Below are positions 55,330 to 63,038 of a stretch of DNA of 64,000 bases, in pieces. A program made the translations under genes and the position numbers. Position 1 is the stretch's first letter; each line of letters begins with the position of its first letter. Source of the stretch: JANXQG01 sp963719885 (GTDB lineage: Bacteria > Planctomycetota > Planctomycetia > Pirellulales > Thermoguttaceae). Location: positions 310,001 to 374,000 of the forward strand of contig CAVRDP010000006.1 of the NCBI GenBank assembly GCA_963719885.1, given 5' to 3'. The notes below the pieces were generated by a model. It saw nothing but the letters and a program-made list of their open reading frames with translations. It searched no databases and was not told the DNA's origin.

Positions 55330-55515
55330 AAGACAAGTTTACCACGCGAAATCTCGGCCAATTTCGTCGGCACGCATTTGCCGGCCATGTTGCCTTTCCC
55401 CCACAGTTGGGGCGAAAAGGCAACATAGCGTCTCGCTTGCCCACAAATAGGTTTGCAATCGATTTCGGCTTTGACAATAATGGGTCCAGTTGGCCACACC
55501 AGCAGGAGGAAACCC

Positions 55516-57978
55516 ATGAAAATGAGAATCGTCCCCGCGATCGCGGTCTTGTTGCTCGTCCAAGGTTCCGCGCGAGCGGACAGCGTTTGCGTGGTCCGCG
55601 AGCCAGCCGCGGCCAACGCTGAGACGCCATACATCTCGAATCGGGCCCCGCTGGTGCCCAGCCGACTTATGAAACTTCCCATCGGGGCGATCACCCCCAA
55701 GGGCTGGTTGCGTCGTCAGTTGGAACTGGAGCGCGACGGCATGACCGGCCGCTTGCCCGAGGTCTCGCCCTGGTGCCGCTTTGAGGGCAACGCCTGGACG
55801 AACCCCAAGGGACACGGCCACAGCGGCTGGGAGGAAATGCCCTACTGGCTCAAGGGCTACGGCGACCTGGGCTACGTGCTTCGCGACGAAAGGATTCTCA
55901 AGGACTCGCGGCGGTGGGTCGATGCGATCCTCGCCAACCAGGAGCCCGACGGTTGGTTCGGTCCGCGGGAACTGAAGAGGTCGCTCGACGGCAAGGCCGA
56001 TCTCTGGCCGAACATGCTTGCCCTGAACGTGCTCCAGTCGTTCTACGAATACACCCAAGACGAGCGTGTGCTGCCCTTCATGACCCACTATTTCAAGTGG
56101 GAACTGGCTTATCCCGAGGCTGATTTTCTCGCCGGGTTCTGGCCCAACATGCGGGCCGACGACAACCTGGAGAGCGTCTATTGGCTTTACAACCGCACTG
56201 GCGAAAAGTGGCTCCTGGACCTGGCCGCCAAGATCCACCGCCGCGGCGCCAAATGGGCCGACGGCATCGCCAACTGGCACGGCGTGAACCTCGCCCAGGG
56301 GTTCCGCGAGCCGGGCGTTTATTACCTCCAGGCCGGCGACAAGAAGTTCCTCGACGCCACCGAGCGAAACTACCAGGCCCTGATGGGAGTCTACGGCCAA
56401 TTCCCCGGCGGCGGTTATGCGGCCGACGAAAACTGCCGACCGGGCTATACGGACCCGCGGCAAGGATGCGAAACCTGCTCCTGGGTCGAGTTCATGCACA
56501 GTTTCGAGATGCTCGTCAAGTTCTCCGCCAACCCGCTCTGGGCCGACCGCTGCGAAGAGGTGGCCTTCAACTCGCTGCCCGCCGCAATGACCCCGGACGA
56601 GAAGGCCCTGCACTACCTCACGGGCGCGAACATGGTGCGGATGGACCGCCACAACAAGGCGCCGGGCATTCAGAACGGCGGCACGATGCTCTCCTTCAGC
56701 CCCACGGGCGTGTATCGCTGTTGCCAGCACAATGTCTCGCACGGCTGGCCCTACTACGCCGAGGAGTTGTGGCTGGCCACTGGCGATCGAGGGCTTTGTG
56801 CATCGCTCTACGCAGCGTCGGACGTGAGCGCCAAGGTGGGCGATGGGACCACGGTGACCGTGGCCGAGACGACCGACTATCCGTTCGACGGCACGATCCA
56901 ACTGAAGCTCTCGTCGCCCAAGACGGTCAGGTTCCCGTTGTATCTCCGCGTGCCGCGTTGGTGCGGCAAGCCCTCGCTGCGGATCAACGGAACCGAAACG
57001 CCGGTAGTTGCCGAAGGGCTTTCGTACATTCGCATTGAGCGCGACTGGAACGACGGCGACGCCGTCGCCTTGCAGTTGCCGATGGCCGTGCGGGTGAAGA
57101 CCTGGGCCAAGAACAAGAACGCCGTATCGGTCGAGTACGGCCCGCTGGCGTTCTCCTTGAAAATCGGCGAAGAATGGTCGCGTTACGGCGGGAGCGACGC
57201 CTGGCCGGAATTGGAACTGCTGCCGACCACGCCATGGAACTACGGCCTGGTGCCGGACGCCGGGGCGCCGGCCGGCTCGCTTGAGCTGGTTCGCAGCCCC
57301 GGCCCGCTTGCCGCGCAGCCGTTCACGCCGGAAACCGTCCCGCTGGCAATCAAGGCCAAGGCCAAGAAGATTCCCGGCTGGACGCTCGATTCCCGTGGTC
57401 TGCTCAACACACTCCGTGCCAGCCCGGTCCGCTCGGCCGAGCCGGTCGAGACGGTTACGCTGATCCCCATCGGCGCAGCCCGCTTGCGGATCACGGCTTT
57501 TCCGACGATCGGCGACAGCGAAGACGCTCAGGAGTGGTCAGCGCCACTGCCGCCAGACGTGGGAGTCTCGGCCTCACACTGCTTCGACAGCGATACGATC
57601 GATGCCTTGGACGATGGCATCATCCCCACGAAATCCAGCGACGTAGGCATCCCGCGGTTCACCTGGTGGGATCACCGCGGCACGTCGGAATGGGTGCAGT
57701 ACGATTTCCGCAAGGCCAAGAAGATCGCTTCGGTCGAGGTCTACTGGTTCGACGATACGGGCATGGGCTTCTGCCGGACGCCGAAGTCGTGGCGATTGCT
57801 TTACAAGGACGGCAAGACGTGGAAACCCGTTCCGGGAGCGTCGCACGGCGGCGTGACGCTCGACCAGTTCAATCGCCTCAGCTTCCCGCCCGTCACGACG
57901 ACCGGCCTACGGATTGAAGTCCAACTCCAGCCGAATTTTTCCGGCGGGATCCTGGAATGGCGCTACGCGGGACCGTGA
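55516..57978 (+). CDS. GH127-type beta-L-arabinofuranosidase (DUF1680), exported
   Basis: 820 residues. AGGAGGA eight bases upstream fixes ATG 55516. The signal peptide is MKMRIVPAIAVLLLVQGSAR. The (alpha/alpha)6 barrel carries the family zinc site: E319 and C321 in CETCSWVEF, C402 and C403 in YRCCQHN, corresponding to E338, C340, C417 and C418 of HypBA1. A beta-sandwich follows, then a C-terminal discoidin-like domain (KIASVEVYWFDDTGMGFCRT). It removes L-arabinofuranose residues from plant or algal glycans. It stands alone without a PUL-like cluster. Intact, no frame break. Confidence 0.92.
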   Translation: MKMRIVPAIAVLLLVQGSARADSVCVVREPAAANAETPYISNRAPLVPSRLMKLPIGAITPKGWLRRQLELERDGMTGRLPEVSPWCRFEGNAWTNPKGHGHSGWEEMPYWLKGYGDLGYVLRDERILKDSRRWVDAILANQEPDGWFGPRELKRSLDGKADLWPNMLALNVLQSFYEYTQDERVLPFMTHYFKWELAYPEADFLAGFWPNMRADDNLESVYWLYNRTGEKWLLDLAAKIHRRGAKWADGIANWHGVNLAQGFREPGVYYLQAGDKKFLDATERNYQALMGVYGQFPGGGYAADENCRPGYTDPRQGCETCSWVEFMHSFEMLVKFSANPLWADRCEEVAFNSLPAAMTPDEKALHYLTGANMVRMDRHNKAPGIQNGGTMLSFSPTGVYRCCQHNVSHGWPYYAEELWLATGDRGLCASLYAASDVSAKVGDGTTVTVAETTDYPFDGTIQLKLSSPKTVRFPLYLRVPRWCGKPSLRINGTETPVVAEGLSYIRIERDWNDGDAVALQLPMAVRVKTWAKNKNAVSVEYGPLAFSLKIGEEWSRYGGSDAWPELELLPTTPWNYGLVPDAGAPAGSLELVRSPGPLAAQPFTPETVPLAIKAKAKKIPGWTLDSRGLLNTLRASPVRSAEPVETVTLIPIGAARLRITAFPTIGDSEDAQEWSAPLPPDVGVSASHCFDSDTIDALDDGIIPTKSSDVGIPRFTWWDHRGTSEWVQYDFRKAKKIASVEVYWFDDTGMGFCRTPKSWRLLYKDGKTWKPVPGASHGGVTLDQFNRLSFPPVTTTGLRIEVQLQPNFSGGILEWRYAGP

Positions 57979-58024
57979 TCCCGAATTAGTTTCCGTTGCG
58001 GAAGGTGAGTAGAATGCGGTCGAC

Positions 58025-58168
58025 GGGCACCATGTCCCGACCGGAGAATAACTTCAGCACTTGGCCGTAGGACGGATTGGCAATCCGTCTGGAAATCGCG
58101 GACGGATTAACAATCCGTCTTACGGAATTTCCCCAAGTTATTCTTCGGCCGGTCCATGTACCCATGGT
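58025..58168. repeat. Nested repeats: palindrome A, 15-bp arms and two GACGGATTGGCAATCCGTC palindromes
   Basis: GGGCACCATGTCCCGACC is followed by ACCGGAGAATAACTT (58040-58054). In the middle lie two hairpins, GACGGATTGGCAATCCGTC (58071-58089) and GACGGATTAACAATCCGTC (58101-58119). The complement AAGTTATTCTTCGGCCGGT follows (58135-58153), then TCCATGTACCCATGGT (58153-58168). Three families stacked within 145 bases. Confidence 0.85.
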
Positions 58169-58280
58169 CGGCGAAGACCCACCAATTACGCGGTTCTTGG
58201 CGACTCTCGCCTCCCTCGCCATGGCATCGGAATAGCATGCCGGGAGGTTGCGGCCGAGGGCCGCCTGTTTGCTGAAATAG

Positions 58281-58760
58281 AAAGTTCAAGCTTGGCCCCG
58301 ACTCAACATTCCTACGGGCTGCACCGCCGGCACGGCCACGTTTATTTCCGAAACCGCAACCGTTTCCGCGGCCTTTAAGGCCGCCAACCCGAGCTACGTT
58401 GACTTTTACGAAGTCGCCGTGACCTTTACGCTCCCAGGCTCTGGTAGCGCTAACGGTAATGTATCGCTCGTATTGAACGGCATCGCGAACGTCCCGCCAA
58501 CCAATGTCAGTGTTGCGCCGATCACGTCGCCCACGGTCGCGTATAACCTCACTCCGCTCACGGTGACAACGATACAATACGGTCCGGGGCAGTCATCGGT
58601 GAGCGCAGACCCCAACAACAACGCCACGTGGCTCGTGCACTTCTCCGCGCCGGTTACCACGATTACAGTTGGTTCCACCATACGTCAGGCCGACCACGCG
58701 TACCTGGTGCCCGAGCCTGACATTGTACTATACGTCACGCTTTCCAGGCTGATATTATAA
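58281..58760 (+). pseudogene. 5'-truncated exported beta-rich protein remnant
   Basis: An open frame without a start reads GCTAGTATFISETATVSAAF, KAANPSYVDFYEVAVTFTLP, VAPITSPTVAYNLTPLTVTT and ends by running into the TACGTCAGGC repeat. It looks like the C-terminal part of a secreted Ser/Thr-rich protein whose 5' part was lost. VPEP near its end comes from the repeat and is not a sorting signal. Confidence 0.45.
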
Positions 58761-58795
58761 TTCTGCACGTCAGGCTTTCCAGCCTGACATTAAAC
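58681..58795. repeat. TACGTCAGGC repeat with palindrome A-like core
   Basis: ACGTCAGGC...GCCTGAC arms surround ACCACGCGTACCTGGT (58693-58708), a palindrome A relative with one stem mismatch, followed by GCCCG. A second pair (ACGTCAGGCTTTCCAGCCTGAC, arms around TTTCC) follows at about 58768-58789. Relative of 50799-50860. Confidence 0.75.
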
Positions 58796-58844
58796 GGGTT
58801 CAGCCGTCTGAAGGATGCGCAGACGCAAACAGGTGTCGCTTTCC

Positions 58845-58918
58845 TGCCCCGAAGGGGCATTTGAGTTCCGTACCCAGCGATAAATCGCTGGGCTATTCTC
58901 AATCGTCCCTCCGGGACG
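58845..58918. repeat. Three hairpins in series
   Basis: TGCCCCGAAGGGGCA (58845-58859), CCCAGCGATAAATCGCTGGG (58873-58892), CGTCCCTCCGGGACG (58904-58918). The last resembles CGTCCCGGAGGGACG at 61454-61468 in the opposite orientation. They lie upstream of the DUF1559 gene. Confidence 0.85.
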
Positions 58919-59004
58919 AGGGAATCCAGACTTTCCCGGTGCTACCCAACCGGCGCTCGGCTTGCTACACTACTGTTTTTCCCTCGAAAACAGGAGTTCC
59001 GGTC

Positions 59005-59901
59005 ATGCCCATTGTTTTCACTTGTCCCCAGTGCAGAGAAGAGAACAGCGTCGGACCCGAGTTTGCGGGGCGTCGCGGCACGTGCGCCTTTTGCGGAGCG
59101 AGCGTCATCGTTCCGCAGAGCTCCGGTCCCGCGCAACAGGCCTCCCAGCCCGCTGAAGATGCCCGGCGGAAATCGGGCACGGCCTGGATCGTGATCCTGG
59201 TGGTCGCTTTGGCCCTGCTGGTGCCGTGCACCGGCATACTGATCGGCTTGCTCTTGCCGGCCATTAATGCCGCGCGCGAGGCCGGGCGGCGGGCGTCGTG
59301 TTCGAACAAGCTCAGGCAGATTAGCCTTGCATTCAATATGTACGAGACTCAGCACCACCAATTTCCTCCGGCGGTAACCACCGATGAGAACGGCAAGCCG
59401 CTAATGAGTTGGCGCGTTGCCATTTTGCCGTATTTGGACCGCAACGATATCTACGGTCAGTACGATCCGAAGCAATTGTGGAATAGCCCCAAGAATCTGG
59501 CCCTTGTCAAGCAAATGCCGCAAGAATTTCGCTGTCCCAGCGATGGCAGCGCCGGCGAGGGGGAGACGAGTTACGTGATGATCACGGGAGAGAATACGAT
59601 CGGCGGCGTGGCGGGGTCGCCGGGGACTCGGACCGCTGACATCACCGACGGACTCGCGAAAACGATTCTCGTCGTCGAGGTGCATGGCCTGAAGATCCCT
59701 TGGACGGAACCGCGCAACATTACGCTCGACGAGCTTGCCGTGCGACTTCGTTCCGGCGGGCAGATCGGGCACGTGGCCAGCTTCAACGTCGCCCTGGCCG
59801 ACGGCGCCGTACGAAATCTGCCCGTGACGATCGACCCCGAGACGTTGCGCCGTCTGGCAACGATCAACGACGGCCTGCCGGTGCAAGTCGAGCAGTTTTG
59901 A
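59005..59901 (+). CDS. DUF1559-family protein with N-terminal zinc ribbon
   Basis: 298 residues. CAGGAG nine bases upstream supports ATG 59005. A zinc ribbon (FTCPQCREENSVGPEFAGRR followed by CAFC) precedes a transmembrane helix (AWIVILVVALALLVPCTGIL) and the DUF1559 segment LLPAINAAREAGRRASCSNK. The periplasmic domain has PPAVTTDENGKPLMSWRVAI, the family's LPYLD, and GHVASFNVALADGAVRNLP. DUF1559 proteins are strongly expanded in planctomycetes and resemble type IV/II pseudopilins with a cleavable-like N-terminus. Here the pilin-type leader is replaced by a zinc ribbon; role unknown. Confidence 0.9.
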   Translation: MPIVFTCPQCREENSVGPEFAGRRGTCAFCGASVIVPQSSGPAQQASQPAEDARRKSGTAWIVILVVALALLVPCTGILIGLLLPAINAAREAGRRASCSNKLRQISLAFNMYETQHHQFPPAVTTDENGKPLMSWRVAILPYLDRNDIYGQYDPKQLWNSPKNLALVKQMPQEFRCPSDGSAGEGETSYVMITGENTIGGVAGSPGTRTADITDGLAKTILVVEVHGLKIPWTEPRNITLDELAVRLRSGGQIGHVASFNVALADGAVRNLPVTIDPETLRRLATINDGLPVQVEQF

Positions 59902-59908
59902 GGCGGGG

Positions 59909-60116
59909 GTGGCATGCCTCTTCACGCGGCCGTCACACGTCACAGTAATACGGCAATCCCAACCGGCCGCCGACCATGAGTACATGGTGCCCGGGCATGT
60001 TGGCGCAGGCGCATGACGTGAAGGCATACAACCCCCGCTGCAAACATGCCTACCCGCGGCCGGCCAGGTTTTCCCAACAGCGCCAAGTCTGGGACGGCCG
60101 CGTGAAGGCATGCCAC
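59909..60116. repeat. 208-bp inverted-repeat element enclosing palindrome A
   Basis: Outer arms 59909-59934 and 60093-60116 (GTGGCATGCC...CACGCGGCCGTC and its complement) match apart from a two-base gap. ACCATGAGTACATGGT (59973-59988) followed by GCCCGGGC is inside, together with a partial copy of the arm (TGACGTGAAGGCATAC near 60015). Fills the gap between convergent DUF1559 and dcd. Confidence 0.85.
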
Positions 60117-60153
60117 CCGGGGCCGAAAGCTGTGCAACTCATCGCGCATCGTC

Positions 60154-60723
60154 TCACGGCCGGTCGAACCCGAAGGAGAGCGTCCGCTGCGGATCCTCGC
60201 AGCCGGGCGAGAGCTCCTTGAACAACAAGCTCGGCTGGATGTCGTTGTTGTTCTGATACTTGTCGCTGGCGTACTCGGTAAACGTGCCGCGGATGTCGTG
60301 ATAGAAGATCTGGCAGATCGCCACGCCGGCGTAAATCCGCACCGGCTGCACGGCGAACATCTCCAGGGTCCAGTAGCCGCAAAAGCCCACGTCGCCAAAC
60401 CCGGCGGTTACGTGGACGAAGAGCCCCAAGCGGCCGATCGACGAGCGCCCCTCGATCATCGGCACGTAGTTCCGGGTCTCGGTCCGTTCGATCGTTCGTC
60501 CCAGGTAAAGCTGGTGCGGTTGCAGCACCAGGCCGTCGGCGGGAATCGTCAACCGGCGGACCCGATTCGGACGCCGCATGTCGAGCACGACCTCTTCGTA
60601 GATCAGCAATTCATCGTGCAGCGTGAGATTGTAGCTGTTGGGATTGAGCCGGCCCTCCTGGAAGGGATCGATGACGATGTTCGTGCCCAATTGTTGGCGG
60701 ATCTCGTGGCCGGAAAGCACCAT
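60154..60723 (-). CDS. dcd: dCTP deaminase
   Basis: 189 residues from ATG 60723 (AAGGG upstream). Converts dCTP to dUTP for thymidylate synthesis. Family features: LSGHEIRQQLGTNIVIDPFQ, PNSYNLTLHD, then MIEGRSSIGRLGLFVHVTAG with the R-S-S nucleotide contact, FCGYWTLEMFAV with the catalytic Glu, and YQNNNDIQPSLLFKEL, the C-terminal lid. Length and order are normal. It is 37 bases downstream of nth on the same strand; probably one operon. Confidence 0.93.
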   Translation of the reverse strand: MVLSGHEIRQQLGTNIVIDPFQEGRLNPNSYNLTLHDELLIYEEVVLDMRRPNRVRRLTIPADGLVLQPHQLYLGRTIERTETRNYVPMIEGRSSIGRLGLFVHVTAGFGDVGFCGYWTLEMFAVQPVRIYAGVAICQIFYHDIRGTFTEYASDKYQNNNDIQPSLLFKELSPGCEDPQRTLSFGFDRP

Positions 60724-60760
60724 GACAACACCCTTGTCCGAAAGGAAAAACTCCGTGCCC

Positions 60761-61423
60761 CTACAGGGACTCAACACCCACTTTGGGGCAAATCGTACTG
60801 AACGGGCAGACATCGCACTGGGGCTTGCGTGCCGCGCAAACCTTCCGTCCGTGCTGGATCATGCGGTGGCTGAAGGCTACCCATTCCTTGTTGGGAATGA
60901 CTTCCATGAGGTCCTTCTCGATTTTCTCGGCGTCTTTCTGTTGCGAGAGCCCCAGGCGGCGGCTGAGGCGCGTGACGTGAGTGTCCACCACGACGCCCGA
61001 GGCGATACCGAAGGCGGTGCCGAGGATTACGTTGGCCGTTTTCCGGCCGATGCCCGGCAATTCGACCAGTTGCTCGATGTCCTGCGGCACCTGGCCGTCG
61101 TACTGTTCGACCAGAAGGCGGCAGCAGTTCTGGATGCTCTTGGCCTTGTTGCGATAAAAGCCGGTGCTTTGGATGTCTTTTTCCAAGTCGGCGATGGGCA
61201 CTTTGGCATAGTCCACGGCCGCGCGATACTTGCGAAAGAGGTCTTTCGTGACGAGGTTCACGCGCTCGTCCGTGCATTGGGCGGAGAGGACCGTCGCCAC
61301 GAGCAGTTCCAAGGGCGTGTGAAAATCCAGCGAGCACGTGGCGTCAGGGTAGTGGCGGCGGAGCAAGCGAACAACCTCCGCCGCATGTTTCTTCGCATCG
61401 CTCGTTCGTGTTGGCCCGGCCAT
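60761..61423 (-). CDS. nth: Endonuclease III
   Basis: 220 residues, normal length. A DNA glycosylase/AP-lyase for oxidised pyrimidines. The helix-hairpin-helix LVELPGIGRKTANVILGTAF has the catalytic Lys; GVVVDTHVTRLSRRLGL supplies the catalytic Asp. The 4Fe-4S cluster cysteines follow C-x6-C-x2-C-x5-C in CAARKPQCDVCPFSTIC. It heads a likely two-gene operon with dcd; a nearby CGTCCC hairpin (61454-61468) lies just upstream of its start. Confidence 0.95.
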   Translation of the reverse strand: MAGPTRTSDAKKHAAEVVRLLRRHYPDATCSLDFHTPLELLVATVLSAQCTDERVNLVTKDLFRKYRAAVDYAKVPIADLEKDIQSTGFYRNKAKSIQNCCRLLVEQYDGQVPQDIEQLVELPGIGRKTANVILGTAFGIASGVVVDTHVTRLSRRLGLSQQKDAEKIEKDLMEVIPNKEWVAFSHRMIQHGRKVCAARKPQCDVCPFSTICPKVGVESL

Positions 61424-61557
61424 GAATTGGAACCTTCCGAGTTTGGATTTCCCCGTCCCGGAGGGACGATTAAGAACAAGCTTGATTTTGCTATACTGCC
61501 GTGCGCCGTGTCAAGGGGATTGGCCTTTGGAGGCCGGTTCTCCTATAATCCTGTACC

Positions 61558-62265
61558 ATGTCGAGCTTTGAGGATTTGTCGTTTCCGCCCCAGGATTTTT
61601 CGGGAAAAGTGCGGCTCTTTCCGCTGCCCAATCTCGTGCTTTTTCCGCACGTCATGCAGCCGTTGCATATTTTCGAGCCCCGCTACCGCTCCCTGCTGGA
61701 AGACGCCCTGGCCACAGACCGGCTGATCGCCATGGCCTTGCTGGCCCCCGGTTGGGAAAGCGACTATGAAGGCCGGCCGACGCTCTATCCAACGGCCTGT
61801 CTCGGCCGCGTGACCACTTACCACTGTCTGGAGGATGGGACCTATAACGTACTGCTGTTGGGGCTGCGGAGGGTGCGGTTAGTACGGGAAATCGAGCCGC
61901 AAAAGTCTTACCGCGAAGCCGAAGTCGTCCTTTGCGAGGACTGTTATCCGGTTTGCCCCAAGCCGACCGGCCGGGTCTTGCAGCAAAGACTCCGCGACGC
62001 CTTCGTCCGCGTATTGCCGTTGTTGCCCGACGCCCAGGAGCAGATGGATCAACTCTTGGCAACCGACATTCCGCTGGGGATGCTTACCGACGTGATCAGT
62101 TTCATGCTGGAGATCGAAATCGGCCATAAGGAAACGCTCTTGGCCGAGGTGAATGTTCACCGCCGTGCGCAGATGCTGCTGGAATATCTGGAAGCGATTA
62201 CCGCGGGGCAGTTCGCGCGGAACGGCCCCTGCGGCGTATTTCCGCCACGCTTCAGTGCGAATTAG
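61558..62265 (+). CDS. Lon N-terminal (LON_substr_bdg) domain protein
   Basis: 235 residues. The domain begins VRLFPLPNLVLFPHVMQPLH with IFEPRYRSLLEDAL, as in Lon protease N-domains and stand-alone homologues. GTYNVLLLGLRRVRLVREIE matches the substrate-binding beta part. The helical C-terminal half (MLTDVISFMLEIEIGHKETL) completes it. There is no ATPase or protease domain. Stand-alone versions are common in bacteria and of uncertain function, perhaps substrate adaptors. It is followed by folE with a short gap. Confidence 0.88.
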   Translation: MSSFEDLSFPPQDFSGKVRLFPLPNLVLFPHVMQPLHIFEPRYRSLLEDALATDRLIAMALLAPGWESDYEGRPTLYPTACLGRVTTYHCLEDGTYNVLLLGLRRVRLVREIEPQKSYREAEVVLCEDCYPVCPKPTGRVLQQRLRDAFVRVLPLLPDAQEQMDQLLATDIPLGMLTDVISFMLEIEIGHKETLLAEVNVHRRAQMLLEYLEAITAGQFARNGPCGVFPPRFSAN

Positions 62266-62352
62266 GGTTGTTTCCCCTACCTTGACCGCCGGTACGCCTC
62301 GCCTTAAGATGAGTTCTTGCAAAGGCTTTTCTTTCCTCGGAGCGCCAGGCAG

Positions 62353-63011
62353 ATGACGACCGTCGGTAAAACCCAAGACGAGATGCTCGGCAGCCTGCCG
62401 GGCGAAAACGACGGCCAGGAAGAGCGGCGCAGACCTCTGTGGGCAAGGTCGATCACGTCCGCATCGAACGTGCGGTTCGCGAGATCCTGCTGGCCGTTGG
62501 CGAAGATCCGGATCGCGAGGGACTCCGCGAGACGCCTGCCCGGGTGGCGCGGATGTATGCCGAGTTGTTCGCCGGCCTGCACCTCGATCCCCGCCGGCAT
62601 CTGAAGAAGTTTTTCACCGAGCGCTACGATGAAGTGGTCCTGGTGCGGGACATCAGCTTCCAGAGCATGTGCGAACACCACATGTTGCCCTTCCTGGGCA
62701 AGGCCCACGTAGCCTACCTTCCCGGACCGCGGATCATCGGCCTGAGCAAACTGGCCCGGGTGGTCGAGGAAGTCGCGCGGCGGCCGCAGGTCCAGGAACG
62801 CATGACCGAGCAGATCGCCAACCTGCTGGTCGAAGAGCTCCAGGTCAAAGGCGTGGCCGTGATCGTCGAGGCGGAACATACCTGCATGACAATTCGCGGC
62901 GTGCGGAAGCCGGGGTCGCTGTGCATCACCTCGGCCATGAAAGGACACTTCCGCACCGGATCATCGACGCGGGCCGAACTGATGACCTTGATCTACGGAG
63001 ACCGAAGGTAG
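62353..63011 (+). CDS. folE: GTP cyclohydrolase I, N-terminal frame uncertain
   Basis: First step of tetrahydrofolate/biopterin synthesis, GTP to dihydroneopterin triphosphate. From GTG 62439 the sequence is complete: ILLAVGEDPDREGLRETPAR, SMCEHHMLPFLGKAHVAYLP with zinc Cys and His, GLSKLARVVEEVARRPQVQE, and EHTCMTIRGVRKPGSL with the second zinc Cys. About 190 residues. An upstream ATG (62353) with GGAG ten bases before opens a 27-residue extension (MTTVGKTQDEMLGSLPGEND) that joins only after one base change near 62430, so the true start is either 62439 or 62353. Confidence 0.92.
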
Positions 63012-63038
63012 AGGTTGTTCTTTTCGGATTTCTCCTTT

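Noticed and set aside
58690..58720. VPEP motif resembling a PEP-CTERM signal
   Set aside because: It is coded by the palindrome A-like repeat and lacks a following hydrophobic helix and basic end in the right order.
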